NCBI GenBank assembly: GCA_902728285.1
Contig: CACVBU010001299.1
Span: forward strand, 139,382-203,381
From: Clytia hemisphaerica
Taxonomy: Eukaryota > Cnidaria > Hydrozoa > Leptothecata > Clytiidae
DNA: 64,000 nt
Direction of reading: 5' to 3'
The notes under the pieces are model-generated. The model searched no databases. It had not been told where the DNA came from and worked only from the letters and a program-made list of their open reading frames with translations. The stretch's first letter is position 1, and every line of letters begins with the position of its first letter. The position numbers and the translations under genes are program-made. Positions 1-10,857 of this stretch are shown here, in pieces.

Positions 1-830
1 TGTAAACTTTAAAAGCCGATATCTTCGTAGATTTCAAAATTCATTGCCGTACTTAGTCTACGTTTTATGAGAGATACATCCCCATCTTATGATATCACCA
101 AATCCCACAACACGATGTTTGATAACAGGAACCTATGTCGATATCATTACTCTCCCCATTCTTTTCTTAATTTGTATGGAATGATGTAACCTTATGTAAT
201 TAAGTTAAGAAAAGATGCTTTAGCTTTTTTGTTTTCATCTAATCTCATTTATAATGGAACTGATTTAAAAATCAATCAAACTTTTATGATGGTGATGATA
301 AAAAAGTTTAGAAAATAGGTATTATAAAAAATATCTTCTAGAAGATGCGTTTTTAAAGTTATCTATCATCTGGATTTTGACTTTAGAAGCTCTTGATGGA
401 AAATTGAAAAGGATGTTTTCGCTTAAAATTCGTTAACAGCTATCTAAATGAAAGTGGGCGTTTGGAAGGACGGAAAAAAGTCACTTTGAGAGAATTCGCT
501 CAAATAGAGCGATATGTTCTTAGTGTGATGATTGGTAGCCTTTCTAGCTTTATGTTTATCATAAATATATATGCTGTGATTTTATTCAGGGTCGTGCGTT
601 CAATTGGATGCGCTAGACTTTAAAATGGAAGGATTTTTTTCCCTAACCGGCAGAACTTTATCTGGTCGAGATAAAATGTCAGCTTACTTCAAAAGCTTGA
701 AAAATACCAGTTCAATTTATTTTTTCCAAAATGTTCTGTATTTTTTGCAGATTTTTCTCTCAAGAGAATACGTCTTTAACAGAAATTACTTCTTCAGCTA
801 TATTCCAGAGATATTTTTCCCACAGACCTA

Positions 831-1105
831 TAAAGCCCGAAGGTAGGATAGGCAACTTTAAGTTTTCACCAGCAAAAAAAAAGTGAAGCAAAAACTTGAC
901 TTTTTAAATTTCGTGCCGATGGATATGATCTTGCATTTTAATTGTTTTCGGAGCGCGAGATCAAAAAAAGTAGGCGGCAAACGCTATTTCCAATCTCTTA
1001 AACCAGTGAAATTGCTTGTTGTCACGTGATTTCTTTGGTAGGAAATCCTACCAAAACTTGCTTCACTTTTCGATAAAGGCCGGAGATCTAGCCCTTCAGG
1101 CTTTA
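831..1105. mobile_element. MITE-like element, family 'AAAGCCCGAAGG', copy 1
   Basis: The ends are inverted repeats reading TAAAGCCCGAAGG on the left and, on the opposite strand, TAAAGCCTGAAGGGCTAGA on the right. A second copy with the same ends lies at 22686-22955. No coding capacity is seen. The element ends about 85 bases before the ORF that starts at 1191. Target duplication is uncertain; a TA dinucleotide is possible. Confidence 0.6.
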
Positions 1106-1190
1106 CAGATCCGTGGTTTTCCCCTCCTTTTTTCCATCAACAACATGCTCGATTTCGGTATTTTCTTTTGAATTCCAGATTCTAGAAATA

Positions 1191-2249
1191 ATGCAGCCAA
1201 AGACTCTGCTTGGTGTGTGGTTTCTCACTTATATTGTAATGGAGAACCCATCAAGTGGCTTTGCCAGTAATCTTTTGTCCTGCTATCAACCACGAAACAT
1301 CACCATTTTCGTTTACGATGACTATCCTAACACTTTATTGTTTCCACAACTGGAAACGTTGGTAAAATCGCTTCTTGAAACTGAATGTACTTTACTATGG
1401 CTATACTCTCTAAACCTTTACAAGAAAGTTCAGATCTTAACCATTGAGGATTTTGATAATCACTTCTTCAGTAGAGAAAAGGGAGGGTCATTTGATCCCT
1501 GGCAAAGTATCGTTAATAGTGTTTTGGAAACAATTGATACTTCAACCATGCAGAATTCTCACCAACAGACCAATCTTTTCTTTTACTTGAAGATTTACGA
1601 GCCTTTTGGTGGCTTCTCTAAAATAATCCGTAAACTGCAAAATAGTCCACATTCTAATTTCATATGGTTTTGTTTGCTGACATGGCATGAAATTTGTATA
1701 AAGATGAAACAAGCTCTACCAACGAATCGATACCTTTCGGACCGTGCTTTAGCTTGGCACTATCCACCAAATAGACACCTGCATAAAATATTCTACGATT
1801 TAGCTTTAAATCCATCTTATGATCGTTTCGACAGCAGACTTGGACATTATGAAGAAGTAAAAACACAATGCTCAAATAGTACAATAAACATTGCTTTTTA
1901 TTCTGACGAATGGAGACGTTTGGCACGTGCTTATTTTTTGAGAGATTGTATGTTAAGCAGGTTTCCTTCAGTCAAAACCGAAGTTTATCTGGTTGAGGAG
2001 CTTAAAGAAAAAATGCTTCATAATAACTATAAACCAATCCTGATAGATTTGAGTCGACGGACTTTATATTCTTTAGAAAAGTACGAGAAAAGAATACGCA
2101 TGCGTGCTTTCTTGGCTGGTGATTTTTCTGAAGAGATACCCTCATTGAACGACGGGAAGGTGTCTATACGCACGACATGGGAAGATTTATATTCCGTTAA
2201 CTTCTTAAACAAACTTGTTAAAGCCATAAACATTATTCTCTGCCGCTGA
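1191..2249 (+). CDS. Unrecognised single-exon protein with a signal-peptide-like N terminus
   Basis: An uninterrupted 352-residue ORF that I do not recognise. The open frame extends upstream to 1113, but I choose the ATG at 1191. From there the protein begins with a hydrophobic stretch (MQPKTLLGVWFLTYIVM) ending near Gly-Phe-Ala, like a signal peptide, and a pyrimidine-rich acceptor (…ttgaattccag) lies just upstream at 1168-1179, suggesting a 5' UTR intron. The rest is mixed alpha/beta-looking, has few cysteines, and shows no transmembrane segment or catalytic motif I can name. It sits on the + strand upstream of the earliest CTNNBL1 exon visible, so it is probably nested in a CTNNBL1 intron. 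It could instead be a transposon remnant or a lineage-specific secreted protein. Its length argues for a real gene; its function is unknown. Confidence 0.55.
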   Translation: MQPKTLLGVWFLTYIVMENPSSGFASNLLSCYQPRNITIFVYDDYPNTLLFPQLETLVKSLLETECTLLWLYSLNLYKKVQILTIEDFDNHFFSREKGGSFDPWQSIVNSVLETIDTSTMQNSHQQTNLFFYLKIYEPFGGFSKIIRKLQNSPHSNFIWFCLLTWHEICIKMKQALPTNRYLSDRALAWHYPPNRHLHKIFYDLALNPSYDRFDSRLGHYEEVKTQCSNSTINIAFYSDEWRRLARAYFLRDCMLSRFPSVKTEVYLVEELKEKMLHNNYKPILIDLSRRTLYSLEKYEKRIRMRAFLAGDFSEEIPSLNDGKVSIRTTWEDLYSVNFLNKLVKAINIILCR

Positions 2250-3248
2250 CTTAAAGGACCTAATACACCTTTTCGACCGTAGTCAGTCGGAGGGATCAAC
2301 GGAAAATGTGCGTACGCAGAGAAAATCTTTACATACGCCCACGCTAAAGCTCTAAAGGAATGGGCCAATTTCCCATCGGAGAGGAATGATAGTCGGCCTT
2401 TTATGTGCCGCACCCCTAGTTTGGTTCAACAGCCCTTTTGTGTAAACCTATAAATATTTCGGTTGGACCCGCCAATCCCCGAAAACGAGGGCTGGGTTAC
2501 CAGGCCTCCCGCTGCAAAATTCTTGACGCGGTCTCGCAAAATTCCGTAATGTAAACCTTCCAGATGTTGAAAATGTTCCCGACCTTCAGAGCTTTAGCGT
2601 GCCAGATAAAGCCCTTTTTTGCTTGTTTTTTTATCGACTTTTACGCTTCTTATACGCATCAAGGAAAAGAAAAAGTTTCTTCATAAACATTGAGGTTTAA
2701 GTATGAAATAAGTTCCGAACCAAACGATTTGAATTCGAAATTTTCTTTAACCGAGGGGGGGGGGGTGAAAGAAAAAGTATGTACTTACCAGGGGATATAG
2801 TCATGTGCGTATGCTTGCGCACAGGGGGGAGGGGTGCTCGGTTTTTGACATTTAAGTGTGTACGTACTAGGTGGACGACCCCACAGGGGGGTGGACGTAT
2901 ACTAACTTAATAGGGAATACATGTAAATATCTTTGTTTTTATTTTGAAGATACTGCATTGCAAAATATTTTTCTCTTTTAAATTGTATTACTACACTGGG
3001 ATGGACGGGAGGAGTGATAGAAACAAGACAACAAAAGTGTCCCCCGCCCCGCCGTAGATTGCAAAAGTGGTAATTAACGATTAATCGCACTCCTCTAGAC
3101 CAATCATATTCAAGTAATTTTGCACGACTGTCGATTACCCCTATTATTATTTTTTGGAAAGTATTTTTGGCTTTGATTAAACATCACAACATATATGTTA
3201 TATCGAGTTATGAGCAACAGGTAATTAAAAAACCAGCCTGCCTTTTCT
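2250..3248. other. Non-coding stretch, no gene seen
   Basis: No supportable exon is seen. It holds short G-rich runs (2755-2765, 2824-2832) and is probably CTNNBL1 intron. Confidence 0.4.
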
Positions 3249-3680
3249 TTGTTTTCTCCATTAATGCCATATCGTGCACCGTTGGAAACCTTTTCTCTGT
3301 TTTCTCCATTAATGCCATATCGTGCACCGTTGGAAACCTTTTCTCTGTTTTCTCCATTAATGCCATATCGTGCACCGTTGGAAACCGTTTCTCTGTTTTC
3401 TCCATTAATGCCATATCGTGCACCGTTGGAAACCTTTTCTCTGTTTTCTCCATTAATGCCATATCGTGCACCGTTGGAAACCTTTTCTCTGTTTTTCTCC
3501 ATTAATGCCATATCGTGCACCGTTGGAAACCTTTTCTCTGTTTTCTCCATTAATGCCATATCGTGCACCGTTGGAAACCTTTTCTCTGTTTTCTCCATTA
3601 ATGCCATATCGTGCACCGTTGGAAACCTTTTCTCTGTTTTCTCCATTAATGCCATATATCGTACACTGTTGGAAAGGTTT
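3249..3680. repeat. 48-bp minisatellite, about nine copies
   Basis: A 48-base unit recurs head to tail, recognisable by the core ATCGTGCACCGTTGGAAACC. Copies are nearly identical, one carries an extra T (about 3490-3496), and the last is diverged (cgtacactgttggaaagg). Because 48 is a multiple of three, long frames stay open on both strands. These are not genes. Confidence 0.95.
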
Positions 3681-3890
3681 GGTCGCACTGATTCTAGAAA
3701 ACATTACGATGTGAAACTAAAAATGGTCTGAATCTGAGTTATGAGTTGTCTACTGACAAAAATGTCGTTTTTGTTACACATTTAATTGTTGTAGAGTCAA
3801 TATGTTTACGTTGATAGTCGAGTAATTTAGGATTTTTAGGAGTCTTTCGATTGTTTTCACAGGATCCCCCGCAAGCCGGTTCGACTACCT

Positions 3891-4063
3891 GGGAACTGAT
3901 TTTGGCGGGAACTAATTTTGACGAGTGAGCAAAATATTTAGTTTTGGCGGGAACTAATTTTAGCGAGTGAGCAAAATATTTAATTTTGGCGGGAACTAAT
4001 TTTGCTGAATTTTGTCTAAATTCGCCGATTTTGCCAAAATTAGTTCCCGCCAAAATAATTTCC
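3891..4063. repeat. Hairpin repeat built on GGCGGGAACTAATTTTG
   Basis: Three direct copies of GGCGGGAACTAATTTT lie at about 3903-4000 and an inverted copy at about 4032-4055, ending in TAGTTCCCGCCAAAATAATT. The arrangement would fold back. Probably a remnant of a small inverted-repeat transposon. Confidence 0.6.
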
Positions 4064-4065
4064 TT

Positions 4066-4173
4066 TAAGCTATCTATGAACTGAACGGAACATGGAAATT
4101 TGGGATTCGAACCGCGAACCTCTGGTTTGTGGTCTTAGACCAGATTGCCATCTCTCCTTGCAATCTGTTGAGG
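4066..4173 (-). repeat. tRNA-derived SINE-like element, copy 1
   Basis: On the minus strand a tRNA-like head carries a B-box match (GGTTCGAATCC). It is followed by a body reading TTTCCATGTTCCGTTCAG then TTCATAGATAGC. The same body (CGTGTTCCTTTCAGTTCA and similar) occurs in the tandem copies at 8907-9150. The cloverleaf is too degenerate to be a working tRNA. A tRNA-derived SINE family is the simplest reading. Confidence 0.5.
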
Positions 4174-4175
4174 CC

Positions 4176-4400
4176 GGTCTCCACTTTCGTGCGAAATGGG
4201 CGACAGTTTTTTTCTGAACCTTTTTTGCCTGAAGAAAAAATTACGTGTTTCGCGCGAATAAAAAAAAGTTGAAAGAAGTTCTACTTTTTTCATCCGTTAC
4301 GTCAGATTTCGACCAATGGAATTGATTCATTTTTCTACCGACCAATTACCTTACAAGAACGTCAAAACGTTTTCGCTTATTTCGCGCGAAAGTGGAGACC
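4176..4400. mobile_element. 225-bp MITE with GGTCTCCACTTTCG termini
   Basis: The left end reads GGTCTCCACTTTCGTGCGAA and the right end is its inverted match (TTCGCGCGAAAGTGGAGACC). There is no coding content. It ends only 36 bases before a CTNNBL1 exon, so it supplies most of the upstream part of that intron. No clear target duplication. Confidence 0.7.
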
Positions 4401-4436
4401 ATCCTTTAAAGTTAAACCTGTTTTTCTTTTTTGTAG

Positions 4437-7400
4437 CCACCGAAGAGGAACAAGAAGACTGGGAATAGTAAAGAAGAGTGTGAAGGTAAATTCGGACAAA
4501 ATTATATCGCGCTATTCCAGAAATAATTTGTACCCCCTATGTTGATGAGATCCTTCTTTTAAAAGGTGCAGTCAATCCCTGGATTTTTTCCATTTTTTAG
4601 GGACCTCTTGGGTTTTTTTTCTCCCATTTCTTTGGACCACCCTGGATTTTCGACTTCGTTATACAGACCACCCTGGATTTTCTTTTTTCCAGACCATCCT
4701 GGACGTCACACCTCCTCAACATAGAGGGGTACAGACTATTTCTGGAATAGTCCATTCCCATTTCGGACACAAAATACACATAAAATTTCGCGGGTATCAA
4801 ACTTCACGAAAGTAAATTCTAGGACTCTTCAAAACCGACTTCTGGCTAGAACTTTGTGTTACCCTTTTTTGTGTTTGAATACCCTAGTAGCTTCCTCTAA
4901 ATCTTCGTTCGTCTTTTTTTCAAAAATTTCTTAACTGCTTTTCTTACATTTTACACTCTCTTTTTTTCTGATTTTCGGATAACCCCTGAACCCAATGAAT
5001 ACGTAGGGCTGGTACAGTCACTTTCGGTCGGGGTTGTGGATGGCGATATTTGTCGTTCTTTATGAAATCTGTCGTTCTTTTTGTCTATTTTTAGTAAATG
5101 CAGGATTCTTTAGATAAGGCCTCTCTTAACCTTTAGAGCATGCGTGTTCGATCATTGCGTCATTATACAGAAATTTGACAAGTAATAATCGAACGAGGTT
5201 GACTCAAAAGTTCGTTGAAGATGACCATGTTAAGGTGAGTAGCCATGGAACCGTAGCCGCCCTTTAATGGTGTCGCTATGCACCCCTCCGCCCATTCATT
5301 GATGGTTCTAGATTTCGGGTCACCGAGATTGAAATAGACTGGAAATGTTTAAACGACTTCAGTTCATTTATAAAACAATTTGTTCCTCCCATTATTTTTG
5401 CGTATTTTTACTATATCTGAATTGGTCGTCTAGCACACGAGACTGAAAAAATATTTAGATTTTGCCTAACTCAGCCAATCACAGTGTTGGATGTTTACAA
5501 GCAAAGTAAAGACACCCCTTTCTCACAGACCCGGTAGGATTTTTCCATCCAGTGGGGATGAAAATAACGGACTGAAACTCGATGGGGATTGATATTCTCA
5601 TATTTTTATGAATGGGGATTTCAATTCTTTTGTTTTCAAGTCAGAAAATTCAGTGGGAATGGCGAAAATAGCATAACACTTTGCAGTGAAGATTGGTTTA
5701 TTTGATTATTGTCAGTGGGGATAAAATTTGGAGGGTAATTTCCCACCAAGGACGATATTTTTCCATTGGGAAGGGTTCCCAGTGGCTCTATGAGAAGGGG
5801 TGTGTAAAGGCTATGATTTTCTCATCTTTTTAAGATTGACCGATTGATGGAAATGTATTTCAAATATCAGAGACGTGTTCAAGATGCCGACGCCAAAATT
5901 GAACAAGAAAGAGAGGTAGAAAGCTGTTTATCATTATTAAGGCTGGCTATCACCATAGTCATTATAAAAAAACCCGTTCTATTATTAACAGTTGGAGCTT
6001 GCGTACCTTAAATTGATTTGTTTTGCATACCTTTTGATCATGTGATTATAAAGTTAACCAATCCCAAGAGTCAAAAATGGTAACGTGATCAAAAAGTATG
6101 CAAATCGCAACTTGTATTTTATTCATAGGAAAGGAAAAGTTGACAATAAAGCTTAAACAATACAATACCAGACCAGGGTTTTTTATAATAGTTTTACAAA
6201 ACTTTTTGCTGCATGAAAAACTTTAACATCTCTACTTTATTTCCCAGAAGTTCCTTTCAAAATTTTCAATTTCAACAATATTTTTCAAACGCTTAAAGAT
6301 AGGTAGCTTTTTTCTAATGGCCCCCAAAACGGAGGTTTGCAATTTTAGCGATTTCTCGAGATATCTTTAAGATATGAATACAAAATTTTGATCATAGTTT
6401 TGAAATGTGATTTAGAGGGTTTTTGGCATAAATTAGTATTTTTTAAATTTTTACAGTATACCCCTGGTTGTGAAAACGGAGGTTTAGGGCCCCCAAAACG
6501 TAGGTGTAGTTAAAATCAAATTATTAAGCCCAGTGGTACTAGGGGAAGAAACGATAAACATATTTTCCCTTAAATTTACGACCCGATGGATGTAAAGTTT
6601 ATGATTTTTATTAAATATTTCAAGTTTTTCGATGATGCAAAGTCCAATCTGAAAATTTAGAAATTTTCAAAATTACAATTTTGATTTAACAACGTCTTAA
6701 TCAAGTTTCTAAAAACCAATCTCTTTGAAAAGGTTTTAAACTATTAAGCTTTAAAGGTATTTTTCTCCTATATTTTGCAAACAAATTACAGAATTTGCCG
6801 TTTATGCTGATTCAGCGAAAAATTTTATATGTAATATTAATTTTTTGTAATGAACTATTATTTCAAGCTGATAGGAATGGAATTCCAAGATTTTTTGCTG
6901 TTTCTAATATTTAGAATTTTCGGTTTTATCAATGCTGGTTCTAGGACCCCAAAATACTGGTTGACCTTTAAGATGCTATATCTTTTACCCATCCTCTATA
7001 AAGTCACAGATGTATCTGCATTTTCTGAAAGGCATTAGGTGTAGAAAGTTTCCTATACCCCATTTTCATAACTTATTTTCACTATCCAAGGGGCTCTAGA
7101 GTGAGTTATATGCAATTTTTATCTAATTTTGTTGTTGAAATATATGTCCTTCAGACGCAAATATGTTATTTTGAAGCTGTCTAAAAACCATCAAAAACAT
7201 GCTCATTTTTAACCATCATTCATTCAAAATAAACAAAATCGTCTAATTCTGATAAATCTACAGGTCAAAATCCTCATTTTAATGACGACCTACGTTTTGG
7301 GAGTGTAGCACGGATTTTGCACAATTCGTCTGAGATGATCTGAGGTTCGTCTCAATAATAGATTGTTTCGCATCTATTATACCTTTATACTGATGTATTT

Positions 7401-10041
7401 TATGGTCTTTCTGTCCTTAAAATGTGCATCTGAGACGTCTCAGGGCCCTCAGACTTTTCGAGATTATCTGAGGTTCGTCTCAATTTTAAAGTCTTCTTGT
7501 CCTTAAAATGTGCATCTGAGACGTCTCAGGGCCCTCAGACTTTTCGAGATCATCTGAGGTTCGTCTCAATTTTAAAGTCTTTCTGTCCTTAAAATATGCA
7601 TCTGAGACGTCTCAGGGCCCTCAGACTTTTCTAGATCATCTGAGGTTCGTCTCAATTTTATGGTCTTTCTGTCCTTAAAATGTGCATCTGAGACGTCTCA
7701 GGGCCCTCAGACTTTTCGAGATCATCTGAGGTTCGTCTCAATTTTATGGTCTTTCTGTCCTTAAAATGTGCATCTGAGACGTCTCAGGGCCCTCAGACTT
7801 TTCTAGATCATCTGAGGTTCGTCTCAATTTTATTGTCTTATGAGATTATTTGATGTATGTCTCAGTCTTATGGTCATTTCTTTCTTTTAAATGAATTTTT
7901 TCCAAAAATTGTGATTAGCCTATATTATATCAACTGTTTGTGAAGATACATGATCACTAAATTGTACAGTCAAATCATAACATTTAATTTCATTTTTTAC
8001 CAATAAAACCTGTTAAATCTACAATGAAAAAAGATCTCTGACGATCTGAGACGCTGTTTTCAAGGAAAGAAATAGTCAAAATCTGAAATGAACCTCAGAT
8101 GATCTCGAAAGATCTCTGACGATCTGAGACGCTGTTTTCAAGGAAAGAAATAGTCAAAATTTGAGACGAACCTCAGATGATCTCGAAAGATCTCAGATGA
8201 TCTGAGACGTCTGAGACGCTGTTTTCAAGGAAAAAAATAGTCAAAATTTGAGACGAACCTCAGATGATCTCGAAAGATCTCAGATGATCTGAGACGTCTG
8301 AGACGCTATTTTCAAGGAAAAAATAGTCAAAATTTGAGACGAACCTCAGATGATCTCGAAAGATCTCAGATGATCTGAGACGTCTGAGATGCTGTTTTCA
8401 AGGAAAAATAGTCAAGATTTGAGATGAAATTTAGATGATCTCAGACGTCTGAGACGAATTAATCAAAATCCGTGCCTAAGTGCGTTTTGGGGGCCTTCTC
8501 CGTTTTGGGGGCCATATACTGTAGTATGCTACCGTTCGTTCGTTCGTTCGTTCGTTCGTTCGTTCGTTCGTTCGTTCGTTCTTGCGTTAGTGAAATTGTT
8601 TACTTCTTTATTATTCGTCCGTCCGTTCGTTCATTTATTTTTTATTCGTTTTCTTATTCATTCATTCCTTTTATTCATATTTTCTTCATTCATTAATTTT
8701 CTTCATTCATTCATTGTTAGGAGCGTGAAGAACAAGGCGAAGAAATAGACGATGCAATGGAGGACGAATTTTACTTGAAACGATTGGACGCTGGATTATT
8801 CATTCTCCAACTCATCGTCTGTATCATGTTGGAAAATTGCTGCTCTGGTGTCTCTTCAGTAAGTTCATGGATAGCCAGGCTAGTCATTTAGAACTTAGAT
8901 TGTTTTTACGGTCAGCCAACTCGGCTATCATGAACTGAAAGGAACACGGGAAGAAGCAGAGAATGAATAAGCTGACGCCTTAGACCATTGGACCATTTCA
9001 CCTTCACTAGCTGAGCTTTCAAATGACTTTTTACGGTCAGCCAACTCGGCTATCGTGAACTGAAGGGAACACAGGAAAGAGCAGAGAATCGAAGAAGTTG
9101 ACGCCTTAGACCATTTAGACCATTTCACCTTCACTAGCTGAGCTTTCAAATGACTTTTCATTGATAATTTTTGTTAGGTTTGACACACCCAAGTACCAAC
9201 GATTTAAGTAACTGGTTCCACCTGTCAAAGTGCTCTGCTTCGCTAACAACCCGGGCAAAATTTCGCATCTGTAGTACATGTATATAGAGATTCAACCCTT
9301 AACACAAGTAATTCTCCTTAACATGTTAACCCTATTTTAAACCTAGAAGCGCTTTGCGTGAATGCGTGAGCAGTAAAAAAATTGCATTTTTCATGCGAAT
9401 GGGTGAATTTCGAAAAAGATTTGCGTGAATGCATGAATTTAGGTTGGGGGAGCCTCTCTAACCATGTTTTAGAATATCGAAGTATTTTCTTTGACTTCCA
9501 GATCAAGCAACGTGTTTTAAAATTGCTGAATCAGCATGGAGGATCAACGAAGAGAATCAAACAAGTCATGAGAGGTAAGAATGCAACCTAGGTCCCAGGC
9601 TGTTTGTGGAAATCGATAGCGTGGCAATTTGACCAAGACTTGACAGAATTGGTAATGTGGTGCTCTCTTGCTGGAGAGAAAAAGTACAAAAAAATATGCA
9701 AACAAAGCTAGCGGGGTATTTTATGATAATTTCTCATTTTCGCTAAAAACTACTATTTATAGTGTTGTCAGAGGAAAGGGAGGTCTTAGATTGGTGATGT
9801 AATGAGGAGTTTGGCGCCTCTTTCTACTTGCAGCCGTCGCCATACTACTGGTCAAGCATAGTATTTTCTACCTTTCCGCACGCCCGCACGCAAAGGTTAA
9901 GGTATTAATAAAGCGGTTTTCAACTTCTCTTCTTTATATTCACCCCCATCAGAATACGCTGGTCATATTGGAGATTCAACCGAGACTGAAAGTGCCGAGA
10001 ACGAGCGCAGACGATTGTTATCGTTAATCGATCGATTCTAG
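4437..10041 (+). CDS. CTNNBL1: Beta-catenin-like protein 1 (CTNNBL1), C-terminal exons
   Basis: CTNNBL1 is an armadillo-repeat nuclear protein associated with the Prp19/CDC5L spliceosome complex. Six coding exons are visible: 4437-4485, 5137-5234, 5835-5915, 8721-8858, 9502-9574 and 9953-10041, all with GT-AG junctions and matching phases. Together they encode the last 175 residues and the stop. Diagnostic stretches include NNRTRLTQKFVEDD, RLMEMYFKYQRRVQDAD, EDEFYLKRLDAGLF, IKQRVLKLLNQHGGSTKRIK and a C terminus EYAGHIGDSTE…RRRLLSLIDRF. These align in order with the family's C-terminal armadillo region. Upstream exons are not found in the window, so the gene begins before position 1. The third intron shown (5916-8720) holds a 2.2-kb transposon-like element, and the intron at 8859-9501 holds a SINE-like duplication. 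All exons are intact. Confidence 0.93.
5374..5800. repeat. Dispersed repeat, related to 15175-15400
   Basis: The stretch with TACTATATCTGAATTGGTCG, CAGACCCGGTAGGAT and repeated 'tggggat' phrases reappears in altered form at 15175-15400 (TACTATGTCTGAATTACTCG, CAGACCCGGTGGGAT) and weakly near 24790-24890. A degenerate repeat family; the boundaries are approximate. Confidence 0.5.
7428..7845. repeat. ~86-bp satellite array, five copies
   Basis: The unit contains CATCTGAGACGTCTCAGGGC and ATCTGAGGTTCGTCTCAATT. Copies start at about 7428, 7512, 7599, 7684 and 7771, a spacing of 84-87 bases. Copies are almost identical, so the array is young or homogenised. Each unit carries internal palindromes (TGAGACGTCTCA). 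Confidence 0.92.
8030..8455. repeat. Inverted companion satellite array
   Basis: Four to five units contain GAGACGAACCTCAGATGATC, the reverse complement of the core of the 7428-7845 array. They are separated by CGCTGTTTTCAAGGAAA spacers. Unit length is close to 80 bases. The two arrays face each other across about 190 bases, so a transcript or single strand could fold into a long hairpin. Confidence 0.88.
8531..8720. repeat. (CGTT)n microsatellite grading into (ATTC)n
   Basis: About twelve perfect CGTT/GTTC units (8531-8582) are followed by degenerate TCATT-type units up to the splice acceptor at 8720. The tract forms the polypyrimidine-rich end of a CTNNBL1 intron. Confidence 0.95.
8907..9150 (-). 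repeat. Tandem pair of tRNA-derived SINE-like copies
   Basis: Two ~122-base copies stand head to tail (about 8907-9030 and 9031-9150). On the minus strand each begins with a region holding a good A-box (TGGTCCAATGG) and GTCTAAGGCGTCA, and ends with TTCCTTTCAGTTCA and GCCGAGTTGGCTGACCGT. The B-box is not conserved. The same body is at 4066-4173. They are SINE-like repeats rather than functional tRNAs. Confidence 0.55.
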
Positions 10042-10513
10042 AACGAAAAACGAACACATTGTACGACTTATGAACGAGCTCCCAACAAGGTAGTCGCTTC
10101 CGTATGTTACAGATGCGAACCACAGAGACTTTAATTCAAGATACTGTGCATAGTAGAGATGGAAATTCGGAAGAGAATTTTTTCTTTTAGAGAATCTATT
10201 TATATGCTTACTTAACCGAGTGACTGAAACTCAAGATCAATAGACCACTTCCATACCAAGTAACTTATTTTTATTTCCATTGTTTTTAAACCTGAAAATA
10301 ATCGAAACTTTTTACAAGGAATATTGATTGTTTAATTGGATGTTCATTCATCTCTTTTCCCACTGGTATGCCTGTTCTTATTTTTCTGGCATTTTGATTT
10401 CAATTTCATTGGGTGTAGCTAGTTTTGAGTTCTTTCTTTTGAACTTTCGCAAAAATCTCTCAAATACGTTTGTTATAAGGGATGCGAATCACCCTAAAAG
10501 ACCACCTCCGCTT

Positions 10514-10857
10514 ACTTTAATGGGATTAATTTTCGCGGGGATTAGATTTCGCGGATTTCGCGGATTTGGGTGTCACCCGCGAAAATAAGTCCTAATGGAA
10601 ATTGGTAAAAGTCTTCTAGGCGAATTCTTTTTTAAATTGAATTCCAAAAATTGTCAAAAGAGCAATTTAACATGTTTTCCGCCATCAAAGAAGCGCTAAT
10701 AATGCGTATTTCACAACCAACATGCATAGTTTTGCAGTAAATTAGAAAAAGTAGCACAAAGTCGTGAAAATATTATCTCACAATAGCGTCATCTGTCAAA
10801 TTAAGTGTCAGCTCAACTGCGAAATTTAAACCCCGCGAAAAATAATCTCATTAAAGT
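10514..10857. mobile_element. 344-bp MITE with ACTTTAATG…TTTTCGCGGGG termini
   Basis: The left end reads ACTTTAATGGGATTAATTTT then CGCGGGG. The right end is the inverted match, CCCCGCGAAAAATAATCTCA then TTAAAGT. The terminal repeats are about 27 bases with few mismatches. No coding content and no clear target duplication. Confidence 0.7.

Larger units (their letters stand above)
6319..8513. mobile_element. 2.2-kb non-autonomous element with mirrored satellite core
   Basis: The outer ends are inverted repeats: GGCCCCCAAAACGGAG on the left and CTCCGTTTTGGGGGCC on the right. The flanking dinucleotide on each side is AT, but this also extends the palindrome and is weak evidence of a target duplication. 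A second inner copy of the terminal motif lies near 6495 and near 8477-8495. The interior has no transposase-like ORF. It contains inner inverted ends (CACGGATTTTG at 7308 and CAAAATCCGTG at 8464) enclosing two satellite arrays. It lies in a CTNNBL1 intron. Confidence 0.55.

Noticed and set aside
2027..2413. 128-residue minus-strand ORF
   Set aside because: Opposite-strand shadow of the longer + strand ORF ending at 2249, with no recognisable motif.
3110..3731. Several overlapping repeat-containing ORFs on both strands
   Set aside because: All are translations of the 48-bp minisatellite; the frame stays open only because 48 is divisible by three.
7428..8455. CRISPR-like array
   Set aside because: Repeat and spacer are both repeated, units are ~86 bases with an inverted partner array, and the genome is eukaryotic; this is satellite DNA.
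8472..8696. ORF with repeated Arg-Ser-Phe-Val
   Set aside because: Translation of the (CGTT)n microsatellite.
4066..9150. Functional tRNA genes on the minus strand
   Set aside because: No copy keeps both promoter boxes and a foldable cloverleaf; the shared body marks a SINE-like repeat.
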